Source: Psoroptes ovis
Lineage: Eukaryota > Arthropoda > Arachnida > Sarcoptiformes > Psoroptidae
Direction of reading: 5' to 3'
Assembly: GCA_002943765.1 (NCBI GenBank)
Contig: PQWQ01000002.1
Location: 1,674,001-1,738,000, forward strand
DNA: 64,000 bases
The notes under the pieces are model-generated. The model was not told where the DNA came from and searched no databases. It worked only from the letters and a program-made list of their open reading frames with translations. Made by a program: the position numbers and the translations under genes. Shown piece after piece: positions 25,268 through 38,261 of the stretch (position 1 is the first letter of the stretch; every line of letters begins with the position of its first letter).

Positions 25268-26808
25268 TTAATGAATAAATATTAATAACAACAATAATAA
25301 ATTTGAATATATTTTGATGAAATGAATTTTTCCGTTTTTTCTAAAAACTTATTAGCTCTATTATTATTTTTCTTCAAAATAATAATATAAAAATCAATTT
25401 CAAAATCAAAATCTTCACGACAAAATACCGAATTTATTTAAAATTTTGCAGAATTTCGAAAAGGGAAAATTTCAAATCAAATAATCGAATAATGCAAAAT
25501 AATTTCATTTATTTCAAAGTATTTGGCACGGAAAAGCCTTGATTTTGAACAGGCTAAACATTGAACACAGGGTGAAAGATTCATTCCATTAATTGTCTCA
25601 CAATTTTCTCATTTTTAAATTTTTTTTTATTTATTTCATTTTAAACCATCAATACTTTGATCTTCTAACGTTTTGTTTTTTTGTTTTTCATTCGATCAAA
25701 TAGTCAAAGAGTTAATCATTATAAATTGGATTTTTTTCGCTTTGTTTATTCTCATTGAAAAAAATCTTAAATTTGAAGAGGATAATGAATGAACTTGGAT
25801 CATTCATTTCTGATTGATACTGAATCGATAAATAAGTTTCACCTATTTTTACCCTTTGAAACTAATTTATTCATCTTCATTGCATTTCATCGAACGAAAA
25901 TAGAAAAATAAATTTCAATCCTGGATTAGTTTCGATTTTTTAAAATTTTGTTTACCAGAAAAAAATTGAAAAATTCAAAATTTATTTACGTTTCATTTAA
26001 TAATCCCCTTTTGCCAGTTATGTATTCAGTATTCAATTATTTCAATTCAAGATTTTAATTCAACTCTTTGTTCGCTCATAGAAGATGAATAACATAAAAA
26101 TGAAATTGAAATAATTTATTCAAATTGATTCATAATTTTTATTTTTTAATTCAAAAAATATTTTTCTCATTGAAATTTTGACCCTTTCGATTGGATTGAC
26201 CTGGTGACATTGTAAATGATGACGACGACGACAAACAAAACAAATAAATAAATGAACAATAAAACGAGGAGAGAAAAAATTGTTTTTTTTTCAATCATTC
26301 ATTGATTGGGTTGTCTCGGTTCATATTTTACAACGTGTATTCATATTCAAACGTTCAGTCAATTTTTTAGCCATTTCATGTTTCAAGATTCAAGTGGTAA
26401 TACATATTTCTTGTCCAATTTTTTTTTGTACAACCAATTTCTGTCCTGTTATTAAATTACATTTGCTTTTGTTGTTCATTTTTTTACATTTTTTTTCTTT
26501 TGGCTATGACCAACCAATCATCATTATTATTATGATTATCAAAATTTTTTCATTGATTATGCTGTGGCTCATAATTTTTATTTTTTATTCATAATCGCTG
26601 TTGTTGGTTTATTGGTCAAAAAAGAAAAAAAACCAATAAACATAATTTTTCGATACAATTTCGAGGTAAAAAAATGCAGGGATACAAATAATAATAAAGA
26701 CCCTTGAACCAATGTAATAGCAAACAACAATTGATCAGCGTAAAAAAACTACAGTTTCGACAACAACAAGCAGCAATAAATCGATACACAAGGCCGGAAC
26801 CTATCATA

Positions 26809-26830
26809 TTGGTCAACGTCGTTTGACCAA
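26809..26830. repeat. Perfect 8-bp inverted repeat
   Basis: TTGGTCAA (26809-26816) and TTGACCAA (26823-26830) around the loop CGTCGT, inside a stretch of markedly higher sequence complexity. Confidence 0.75.
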
Positions 26831-28861
26831 ATGTAAACTATTGGTTCGATTGGTGTTTCATTCGTAGTTGAAATTGGTCAAATTTACACCGAAAAAAAAA
26901 AATGAAAGTGAAAGGTTAATTGTTTTATTTTTTGTTTCATTCATTCATATTTATTTCAGTGCTAAAATTTGTTGAAATGAATTTGTTTCATTTGAAATTT
27001 ATTTACATTCATTCATTCACTTTTCATCAACGGAAACGGCAAATGTTTATTTTGGCTTTTATTTATTTGAATTGAAAAAATCAAAATTCATTTTTTGACT
27101 TTAAATTTTATGAATTTTTTCGATCGTTCCTAAATTTTGAATCTGCCGGAAATTAGTGTTCATTTTTGTATTAGCAATTTTTTAGAGGTAAATAGGTAAA
27201 TGTGTTTATGGTTCTTTGTCATTCATTCATTTATATTCATAATCGATTTTCCAATAAAGAATTCAGGCTATGAATCAAAACACAAATTGACTTTCTCTCT
27301 TCTAAATTTACATCATTTATTGCTTGAAAATTCTTCCAGTAATTTTCTATAAATTTTTCATTTGATAATCAAGAACAATCATCGCTAAATGTTTATTTAT
27401 CTCATTTTGTTCATTCAAAATGCTCATTTCAAATTTAATCTTCGATTTTTGATCGAAATGAAAAAAAAATTCATTATTTTTGAATTTGAAACGAAATTTC
27501 CAAAATAAAACGATGCATGAAATTAGATTAATTAATGCAAGAAATTTCCAGGAATTTCTCTCCTTCATTCTTCGCACTTGAAATTTTAAATTTGATGATT
27601 TTTGTTCATCTTATTCCTGTTTTTCTCTTATTTCAATTTTTTTTTTTTTTTTTTGTTTGTAACTCTTCATTATCACTGCAAATTAATCGTCAAATAATTG
27701 TTGTTTGTTTACGACACACAAAGTTTTTTGTGTATTTCAAATGAGAAAAAAAATGAATAGATGAATGTGAATGGAAATATTTAATGAATTATTTTTCCTC
27801 TCCGGTTCATTTTCGATTATTTTTACACATTTTTTTCTATTCTTGGTTTGTTTGTTTCAAATGGAAATTTAAATTCTTATTATTCTTATTTTTTTACATT
27901 TTCTTTCATAAAAAACCATTTAAAATTGAAAATCAATTAATTGTTTTGGTATTTTTTCTGAAAAAATGTTTCATTTCACTAGCATAAGGAACGCAAAGAA
28001 GACAAACAAACAAACAAATGAATGATTGGATGAATGATTGAATGATTATTTTCATTTCGCCAAATTTTAAGAGAATTTTAAAAGAATTCCTCCCTGTCTC
28101 TCTGTAAAAATAGAACAATTATTCATCAGAAATTCGTTGAAATTCCGAGAAGACCAAATTTCCAAAATTTTCGTCAAGATTCCAATTCAAAGAAATAAAA
28201 AAGAAAAAATTCAAAAATAACTGTAAAAAAAATCATAAAAATTCTCATCCATAGATGCCGTTAGTGTTTTGACAAGACAACAATTGTATTGCATTCTGAT
28301 TTTGTGTGGCGGTAACTTTGAAATATTTCGTCATCTGAATCATTTTAAATCATTTTTAATCATTTGATATTATTTGAAAAGAATACAAGAAGAAATTCCA
28401 AGATGAAGAATTTATCGTCATTTTTAAAATGAAATGTCGTAATGAAATTCGTACAGTAAAAAATTTTCCATTTCTCAAACATCCAAAACATCATTTCCAC
28501 CACTGATAAATAATAATTTTTGATCCAAAATTTTCAAAAAAAAAAAAATATTTTGATCCATCATTCATTGATTCATTCATATCATCATCATCAATGATCG
28601 TCGTATAGCTTTATGAGATTGTGTATATCTCGCTGTGAATGCAACACCATCATCAATGGTTTTTATTTAAACAACGGTAGCAGTAGTTCTGTGATTAGTG
28701 AATTCAACAATAATTTATATAACAATCATTTGTATTTAAATGTGTGTGCATTTGATTTGTAATCGTCATTTTTTTTCTTCTTTTTTTTGTGGTAGAAGCA
28801 ACGTATTTGTATTGTATTTCATTTTGAAAAAATGTTTGAATTGTTTTCAGTGTTTGTGTTA

Positions 28862-28882
28862 GTGTGTGTGTGTGTGTGTGTG
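28862..28882. repeat. GT dinucleotide microsatellite
   Basis: Uninterrupted GT/TG repeat, 21 nt. Confidence 0.95.
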
Positions 28883-31800
28883 CGATCATATATTTGAATT
28901 TTAGTTTCATATAAAATTGTGTTTGCTTGTTTATTTTATGTTATTTTTTTTTTTTGAATTTATTTTCATACAAACAGTGAATACAAACAAATACAAATTT
29001 TGTCTGTGTGCAAAGAAGAAGGAAACAGAAATTTTTTTTCATTTTCAAATTCATAAAAACCAAAGCCACCATGTGTGTGTTTCGAAACTGATCAATCAGT
29101 TTGTGTTTGTCGTTGTTTGATGATGATCAATAAGAGTGTTTTATGGATTTTTTTTTTTAAATTTTAATTTGAATTTTTTGAATTTTAATATTTTTCTGTG
29201 CATTTGAATTACATTGACTTGATACATTTTCGTACAAATTTTTGAAAAAAAAACATTTTATTTTCATATGAAATTGAATTTTTTCTGTGCAAAGTGAAAA
29301 CAATGATTTAATAATTGTTCTTGAATTAATTTAAATGACCAGGAAATCGCTATCAATAATGAATTTTAGTGAAAAAATCCGACATAAAAAAGATTTTATT
29401 TCAAGATTTTGATCGCAAAACTTGTGAATTTTATCGAATTAGAAACAGATGATCAACAGAATTGAAAACATCAACAGTTATGTTGTTCAATAGTCATTTA
29501 TTTTTTTGAAAAATTGTTCAATTTTTCAATTGATTGTGGAAACATTGTTTTTGTTCCAATATTTTTATCAAGTTACATCATTGATTGATTAATTGATTTT
29601 TTTGCATATCACAATCGGTGAGAATTATAAACTTTCTGCAAGAAAAATTAATGAAAAAGAATGATCTCATACATCATCACTACTTCAGCATTAAGCAAGA
29701 TAATTTCGGTAAGTTAATTTAACATGATCCTTGATTATAATTACTCTCGACAATTAAAATTATTTGGATTCATTTTGATAAAAAAATTTCTCGATTACAC
29801 AAATGACCACTATTCACACATTGTTATCCAATTGTTTTCTTGGTTAACAAGTGTGAATTTTTCAAGAAACAAAAATAATTTTTGTTCATTTTTTTACACA
29901 ATCATTGATGCTACATCTGCATAGACAAGTGTTTTTTGCAAGCCGAATGTCTATTGGTGACATTTGTTGAATAAAAAAGTTTTATTATTCATTTGTTTTT
30001 GTCTGCGATGATTATTTTATTCTATTTTCTATTCATTTCTTTGTTTATCACTTGCAAATTCTCACCGAAAAAAAGATTTATGTTGTTATTATTGTTATTG
30101 TTTGTCATTGTTTGTTTGAATCAATAATACACACATTTTTCAATGATTGTTTTAATTTTTACTGTCAAAATACAAAAAAAAAATATTCGAAAATAAATAA
30201 AATAAATACAAAAAAAAATTCTCACATTTGTATTCACAATAAATGTGTGAATAAATAGGTAAAAATGAGTGTAAAAATATTGAATTACTTACAAAAACAC
30301 AAATGAATAAAACAAATAAACAAATACCTGAAAAATAAGAAAAATAATAATTCAATTGTAAATGAAAATATTTTTATCTTTGTAAACAAATAAGTACATT
30401 AGTTTGTCGTTCAATTTATTAATTTATTTACGGTCATTTTCCGACAATATTTACGCGAATGAAATTTTCAAACATCTCTGAAAAAAACTCATAAAAATTA
30501 TACAAACAGAATTTTCATATAATTATGATGATTATATTCATTGTGTTGACTTGTTTTATTGTTTTAACTTTGAAATTTGAATTCAAAAACAAAACAAATT
30601 CGAGAACAAAAGACAATCGCAGTTGAAATAAATTGAAATAATTCTTATTTCAATGATTTTTTTTCTACATTCAAAAATAAACAAATTAATGAACAAATAA
30701 ATTCACATAAACCAAATACAAATGACAATTGTTTTTGTTCAATTGTGTTGTTTATTGTCATTTTGTGTTTACTTAATTTTTAATTTGATTTTTATTTTTA
30801 TTTTCTTTGTTTTTTTTGAATTCAAATTATTTGGATTCAATCCATTACATTTTTGTGTGTTTGTTTGTGTTCAAAATGTTTTCCATGTCGCACAGCATCT
30901 TTGTCGCCTAGGTGCTATATTCCCATGTTTTTTTTTTACATTTGATTTTAACTCATTGTTTTTCTAACTTTTTTTGTTCAGGTTTAAAAAAAAATTCAAA
31001 GAATCAATTGGTTTTCATCTTCCTCTGTTTATTTATTCTATTTTTGATTGATTTTGTTGTTTGATTTTATTGTCTCTTTGTTTGTTTGTTTCACAAGTGT
31101 GAAAAGTAATTTTTCATTGTGTTTATTTGTTTCTTTCATTTGAAGAATTCAATTTCCTCAAGTTTCATTTCTCTCTCTCTCGGTTGTAGATCTATGTCTT
31201 TGTTTTGTTTATTATTTAAATTCAAATAAATAATTGAAATAATTATAATTTAATCAATTCTCCATCATCAACTTTTTTAATACTCAAAATGAATCAAGTT
31301 ATTGTTCATTTTTTAACACATTTTCTTGTGTTGTTTTTTCTATAAATTTCAATTTTGAATCATTTTTCAGACAATTTTCACTTGAATTTTTTTTGTTGTA
31401 CTTCGAATATTTGAAGGTAAATAAATAATGTGTATAAATAAATGAATAAATGATTGAAAAACAATGAATAAAAACGAGCCCCAATATATTGTTGTCCTTT
31501 GAATTATTTTTAATTTTAAATTTTTTTTTCAATTCCGTATTGAAATTCAAATGTTGTTTACTTGTAAAATGTTTATTCATTCATTTTTAATTCAAGTAAA
31601 GAATAGCGAACAACTGGAAAAATGATCAATGAATAATTGAAATTCAAATTTAAAAAATGAAAAATTGCACGCAAATTCAAATATAAATAAAATGTGACTT
31701 TATTTACTCGTTCATTTTGCTGCTTGAATGAAAATGAAAATGAATTCATGAATTCTCAAATTCCTTGTCCATTTCATGTTGTTTACTTGTTTTGTTGTTT

Positions 31801-31911
31801 ATTTTTTCCGTTGTAGTTATATTGAGACATTGAAATTCTCTATTAGACAAGATTATCATATTCATAGACTATCAAAACAAACAACAACAGAAATAAACAC
31901 AATATTTTTCG

Positions 31912-32193
31912 ATGGATGCGAACATAGAACGAGAAAAAAATATGAAATTGAATAACATTAATTCCGAAAGCGAATATAATACAACAATAAAAAATTTAAT
32001 TTACAAAATTGCCTTGAAAAAAATGAATGAATTAAACTCGACGAACAAACAAGCGAACAACAACAAAATACATTTCATTGTTGTGCAAATTTTTTTTTCG
32101 TTTGTTTGTATCATTGTCGTTAGTGTTAGTATCAGTAGTTCAAGATGTTCAACACCAGCAACAGCAACAATTGAACAAATTTCGAATGAATGA
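31912..32193 (+). CDS. Weak candidate small membrane protein
   Basis: A 93-codon ATG frame starting MDANIEREKN. It has a polar, Asn/Lys-rich first half and one hydrophobic stretch (about residues 53-74, IHFIVVQIFFSFVCIIVVSV) that could span a membrane, ending TIEQISNE. An AATAAA occurs about 45 nt after the stop. I do not recognise it. Frames of this length arise by chance in such composition, and the hydrophobic part comes from GTT/TTT-rich simple sequence, so this is probably not a gene. Confidence 0.15.
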   Translation: MDANIEREKNMKLNNINSESEYNTTIKNLIYKIALKKMNELNSTNKQANNNKIHFIVVQIFFSFVCIIVVSVSISSSRCSTPATATIEQISNE

Positions 32194-33723
32194 AAAAAAT
32201 TATGCTTGAAATTGTGTTTTGAATGTGGAATTTCAAATAAACAAATAGATAAACGAATAAATAGATAAAAATTTAAATATTCGCAAAATAAAGCAACTAC
32301 AAATGCACTGAGATAAAATGTTTATTTATTTCTCTGAATCTCTCGCTTTTATTTAATCATTTTAATCAATGATTTTCTATTATTATTGTTCTATGATTGC
32401 TTTTATTATCATCATTATTATTATTAAATCATTAATATGATGCTGGTGATGGTGGTGGTTAATCGTTTTCTTATTTCTGTTCAGTTTTATTTGTTTGTTG
32501 TGTTTGTTGTTCAATTTTGTCTTATATTTTTTCGACATTCATTTTTTCCCTTTTTTTCTTTGCTTGCTTTCAAGATCATAAAACAGCATTCATTAACATT
32601 ATTATCATCGTTATTATTATTATTACTGCGATATTATGTGGTTTGGTGTGTATGCAATTTTACTGTTTAGTACAATCTGTAATCTGTAGTAAATAATAAT
32701 AATAATAATATAATAATAATGACGATAATGATAGTAATAACGATAATAATGGCAATAATAATAATATGAAATAAAATAAAACAAAATAAATAACTAAAAA
32801 TAATAAAAAGGTTACATTGTAATTACTTAATTTTTTATTCAAAAAAAAAAGCTTAAAACAAAAAACATTTTCCAAAACAACAAAACAAATTTGTTGCCTG
32901 TATGTTTATTCGTTCGTTGTATGTTTATTGGTAGATTCTTTTGATTGAAATCATACCTGAAAATACAATAAGTAAATCATAAATAAATTTTGACTATTCT
33001 CTATGCGTTTGTATTTGTGTGTATTTCTTGGTAATTTTTTTTGTTTTTTATAAAAATGAATTTAAATTATTATTATGATGATTATCATTATTATCATATA
33101 ATTATTACATAATCAACCAAGCAAATGAATAAACAAAAATTTATTCAAAAGAAAAAAAATGAAAAAATAATGAATGATTATGATAATGTGTCATAAAATA
33201 TTTAATGTTAAATGAATGATGAATTAAAAAACTTGAAAAAAAATGCAATGAATTTAAATATAAATGATGATTTAAATTTATTAATTTATTCATTTGTTTA
33301 TTTATTTGTTTGTTTATTTTTTAAGACAAATATGTATTCACTCAACCGAAATATTGTTTCTTGATAATCTATTTGCTTTAAATTCAAATAGAAATGTTTT
33401 TCTTCAAATGATTTGATCATAATTTTGTTAATACTCATATATTCGATGATAATGGTGCCATTTGCAAATCGTCAAACAAACAAACACACACACACATTGG
33501 TCTCAAAGTATTTCAAATAAATTACCCAATATCCATCTGTTTGCGCCAGTTTTTTGCTCATTTTTGTCCATCGATACTTCTATTCAATGTCATCATTTCA
33601 AAAGCATCAGTTGCGCAAAAATTCGGTTTCTAATTCCAACTTATTGTTTTTTTTGTTGTTTATTTCGATGTTTTTTTGGTTTGTTTATCTTTTTTCTATT
33701 TGACTATTCATCGTCTGTTCGTA

Positions 33724-33746
33724 TTTTTTTTTTTTTTTTTTTTTTT
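33724..33746. repeat. Poly(T) run, 23 nt
   Basis: An uninterrupted homopolymer. It lies inside a 147-codon open frame on the + strand, which argues against that frame being a gene. Confidence 0.9.
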
Positions 33747-36700
33747 GCTTACCATCAAATGAAACATTCAAGGTCGTCAAATTATATTTTTGATATATTA
33801 CAATATTGTTTGCTATTTGACGTTTATCTCAGATCAACAACAACAGAGAGAAAAACAACTGACAATTTTCGTGCATCTGCTTGTGTGCTGGATACAATTG
33901 AATAAAATTAGAAAAATGGAAAATAATTTGATTTTTCGTTGAAAATTCTAACAAAATTATTTTATAAAAATCAAATAAATGTTTAATTTTCATTTCCGTT
34001 GGTAAAATATTGAAAATTCTTGGTGTTTGTTATTGTTATTTCTAGAATTCTGTATTTTGTTACGAATCTATGAATTGAAAAGCTGAATTTCATTTCATTT
34101 TTGTTTATTTTCGCTCACGCTTTGTCGTACATACAGCTTCGCTTAGTGATATTGGAATTTTTGTAGCATACTATTCGTAAAATTTTTCTTAATTAAATGA
34201 AAAACAAACAGCTACAAACGTAAACAATTTGAAAAAAATGAAAATTTTTAGAATAAACAAAATTTAAATTAGTTTCTTCTTGTTTGAAATTCATTTGATT
34301 CAAATCTTTTGAGATAATTTTCTATTTTTCAGGCTTAGAATTTCAATTTTGTTGGATTTTGTTTATGTTTATAATCGCTGGTGTTGTTTCAAAATAAACA
34401 AGAACTAACAGACAAACAAACAAATTAATCGAATAAAATGAATGAATTAATAAATGAATACAATTTCAGCCAGTAACAATTGATAAATATAATCAATTTC
34501 TAAATAAAATAATCAATTTTTCGAATCAATAATAATCAGTAATGATAATCATACAAATACAAGCAACAAACAATAATATTTTCTTGTATATTTATGATTG
34601 TATAAACAGAGATAAACTGAATAAATAAATAAATGAATAAATTAATCAATCGTAAATATAATTTCAATTCGGTTTTCAATCATTTATGAATTTCCTTTCT
34701 ATTTATTTATTTATTTTAATTATTTTTTGTTTTTTTCGCTGCCCCAATATTTGTCGGTTGCTTTCTATGAATTATATTTGGTTCTTTGTGTTTGTTTGTT
34801 CATTTTTTTGAATGATTGTCGTTAATATAATTCAATAAATGTGAATGTAAATCCAAAAATGATTGTAAATGCACAAATTCATAAACACACGAATTGAAAG
34901 AATGGAAAATACACCCGACAAACAACAACAAAATTCAATCAACAAATTAATCATTTAAAAAAATGATTCATTTGAATTTCACCTGTATTTTTCATTTTGT
35001 CATTAAAAAAAAATCAAAGGGTAACCTTTGCTGACATTGAGACCTTGGTTCAGGTGTCTAAAAAAGAACCAAAATGACAAATATCCCATGCACACACAGA
35101 TTCTAAATCCACCTTTGATACTGTCAACATGTCAAAAAACAATCAAACTAAAAAATCTTGAACAAGGGTCCTTTTCATTTTAGTTTGTCCGCTCATTTCA
35201 TTCTGGTTGCCGTTGCTACAATATATAACTATCATTGAGCAATGGTTCATCACTTGGCCATCATCGGTCGTCGTTTAACAGTTAATTTATTCAGTTATTT
35301 ATTCGTATTTCGCATTTTTATGATATTTCTATTTGTTGTAGATGTCATGTGTGATGGAAGCACATACACAGACAAACATTTCCTTCCCTGCTTACTTCAT
35401 AGCATTTCATTTATTTCCAATTTCCATTTTTTTCTGCATTTATTTGTTTGGACAAATTCAATTCATTTTTTTTCATGTAAAATTGACGATGTTCAATTTA
35501 CATTGTTTTTTTTCATTTTTTGCCAAGAAATTGTTTATTTCATTCATATATTTATTCGTATGAATATTTATTCTTATTTATTTATTCATTCATTTGTTTT
35601 GGTGCTGTGTTGTTTATTTCTTATTTTATTTTCTTCATTTCATTTCTCTTTATTTCATTTCACTTTATTTTTTGGTTGATTTCTCCATTATTTTCTTCAT
35701 TTTTTTCCCATTCGTTTCATTTCATTTGTGTTTGGTTTATTTATTTTATTATTATTATTATTATTGTTTTATTTATTCATTCATTCATTTATTTATTTAT
35801 TTTTATTTCAGTTTATTTCATCTCTATTTATGCTTTAGAATCGTATATATTTTCTATTTTTTTCCAGAATTTGCTCTAATAATAATAAAAATGATGATAA
35901 TGATAATACAAATGAAAATGTACAGTAAACAGAATAAATAAATAAATAAACAAACAAAATGATGGAATGATGTTTATTCCATCATCATCATCATTTCATT
36001 TCATTTCATTCCATTCTGTATTTTGTTTATTTGTTGTTTGTTTTGTTTTTTTTCCAAATACATCTTCATGTTCATGTTCTTGCTATTCTTCTATTTCATT
36101 TTATTTTTATTATTATTTCAAATGTTTATTTGTTTCACATTCATTCATTTTCGTATGTTTGTTGTTGTTCATGTTGCTATTCATTTTATGCTGCCTGTTT
36201 TTCCAATTTTTTTTTCATTTTATTTGTTTATTTGTTCATGGATTCGTTTCATTTCATTTTGTTTTTTTTTTCTATTTTCCAGCATTGTTGATTTTATTCT
36301 ATTCGGATGATTGTTCTTGTTTATTCTTGGCCATCGCTATTTTTATATATTCACTATTTCATTCATTATTATTATTATTCGTGTACTCTCATCTATTGAT
36401 GGATGTACATGTATTTATTATTATTATTATTATTTGCAACACAAATAATTCCAATCGTATACAGTTCTTCGTCTGTGAATTCATTTAGTTTTGTTTTTTC
36501 TTGTTTTTTATTTCAAATATTATTATTTTAGTTTTGTTTATTCATTTCGTACATTTACAGAGTTTATTTGTTTATTTATTTTATTTCATTTGAAATTTTC
36601 TTTTTTCGTCTCGTAAACATTTCTGTTTTTTTTTTGTGATTTTTAATTCCATTTTCGATTCTGTGTACATTCTGGAACTGGAATAAATAAATAAAATAAA

Positions 36701-38039
36701 ATAAACAAACAAACAAACAACCGAATAGCGAAATAGATAAATTCAAAAATGAAATGAAAAAACAACAAAATGAAAACAATTTTCATCATCATCATCATCT
36801 CGTTCAATATCTTTTCAATTCATTTATATTCATTCATATTGTATGAATGTTGTTGTTGTTGTTGTATTGTTGATTGTACATTTTCCATGTATGAAAAAAA
36901 AATGGAATAAAATGAAATGAAAAAACAACAAATGTTGAATTTTTTATTTATTTATTTTCATTTCATTTTTCTCCATTTTCAATTCCATGTTGTTTTTCCA
37001 TTCATTCATTCATTGATTCATTCATTTCAATGGTTTACTGTTTGGATGTCATTATTGTTATTGTTATTGTCGATGCTTGTTGTTATTGTCGATGTTTTCG
37101 TTGTTTCATTGGATGCGGATGCCATTCAATTCATGTGTTTTTTCACATTGAAATGGAATAAAAATAATACAAAGCAACAATAATAATAATAATTGATGCT
37201 ATGCTATGTTTATGTTTATGTTTGTTTGTTTGTTGTTTTAACAAACAATTTTTAATTTTTATATTTTTCCATCCATCCATTTTTTCTATTTTGTTTTGTT
37301 TAGTTTTTCGTTTTGTTTTGTTTGTTTGTTTAATTGGTTTATTTCATTTCAATTTTTTTCATTTTATTTCATTTCATTTTATTTTATTTTTTCAAAAAAA
37401 TACACAAAGCATTGGCCATTGGCCATCGATGTTTGTTTGTGTATGTATGTGTGTGTCAATTCATTTTTATTTCGTTTTGTTTTATTTTTCATTTTGTTTT
37501 ATTTTTCAAATTGAATTCTTTATACGCACAATTTTGTTCTCGTTTTTCGAATTCAATTCAAAGAATGAAAATAATGTTTGCTTGTTTATTTATGCTGTGC
37601 TATGCTTATGCTGTTGTTGTTGCATCCATGTTGTTGTTGTTGTTGTTTTTTTCAATATTTGTCGTTTTGCTATTCGTTTGTTTGTTTATATTGTGTTCGC
37701 TATTATTCTTTTGTTTTTTTGTTTCTGTAAATTTATTTTTATTTCGAAAAATTTATTTATTTTTTCACTTGTTTTTTCTCCATTTTATTTTATATTTCTG
37801 TTTGTTTTGTTTTTATTTTTTTTTTCATTTTCTGCAATTTTTTTTTGCCAGTGTCTCAATTTGTTTGTTTATTTGTTTTATTTTATTTTATATTTCACTG
37901 CCGGATATGAATTTTTCTTGTTTATTTTTCGCATTTCAATGAAATAAAATGAAATGAAAAAAAAACAATGGAAAAATTCAATGTTTTTTGTTTAACAAAT
38001 GGGAAACGGAACGTTTAGAGGGCGCAATTTATTATTTAT

Positions 38040-38044
<5 letters not shown>

Positions 38045-38074
<30 letters not shown>
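38045..38074. repeat. Poly(T) run, 30 nt
   Basis: The longest homopolymer in the window. On the - strand it would be a 30-nt poly(A) tail preceded by a moderately complex segment (38080-38260). A retroposed RNA copy is conceivable, but I recognise no parent sequence. Confidence 0.9.
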
Positions 38075-38078
<4 letters not shown>

Positions 38079-38245
38079 GTTAAAATTAATTAATTTTCAC
38101 ATTTTTCATTCAATTTTCATCGCGGGTATATTTGTTTCGCAGTAGAATTTGAAAATTTTAATTTTTTTTTTCAATTTTGAACCGAATAATTGTCAAAATG
38201 TTTCTGCGTTTGATTTATTCTCACCATTGCCGCCACCACGATCAT

Positions 38246-38261
38246 GTAAACACATGTAAAC
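38246..38261 (+). promoter_or_regulatory. Tandem forkhead-type motifs
   Basis: GTAAACA (38246-38252) and GTAAAC (38256-38261) match the forkhead-factor core (reverse complement TGTTTAC), spaced 10 bp apart in a less repetitive patch. Motif match only; no functional evidence. Confidence 0.2.

Larger units (their letters stand above)
25268..35239. other. Gene-poor spacer upstream of the phosphatase gene
   Basis: About 10 kb with no gene I can support. It holds a higher-complexity island at 26700-26890 that includes a perfect 8-bp hairpin, a TAGATGCCG motif at 28252, a GT repeat at 28862-28882, an exon-like start with a GTAAGT donor at 29651-29708 and a 93-codon ATG frame at 31912-32193. The rest is AT-rich simple sequence. 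A copy of GATTTTGAACAGG near 25540 also occurs near 7174 with similar flanks. Confidence 0.55.

Noticed and set aside
28613..28762. 49-codon ATG frame starting MRLCISRCECN
   Set aside because: Peptide looks plausible, but frames of this size are frequent by chance and there is no supporting homology or splice signal.
33462..33905. 147-codon + strand frame
   Set aside because: Starts at TTG, contains a 23-nt poly(T) run and has no recognisable domain, although its last third (RSTTTERKTTDNFRASAC) is fairly complex.
35242..37947. Long + strand frames of 115 to 248 codons (for example 35242-35679, 35967-36488, 37201-37947)
   Set aside because: Products are Phe/Leu/Ser/Cys/Ile repeats, several overlapping phases are open at once, and the cause is the T-rich strand, which lacks stop codons. 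No domain or splice logic.
38075..38260. Retroposed gene copy ending in the 30-nt poly(A) (- strand)
   Set aside because: No parent gene or RNA recognisable and no target-site duplication seen; a plain homopolymer is the simpler reading.
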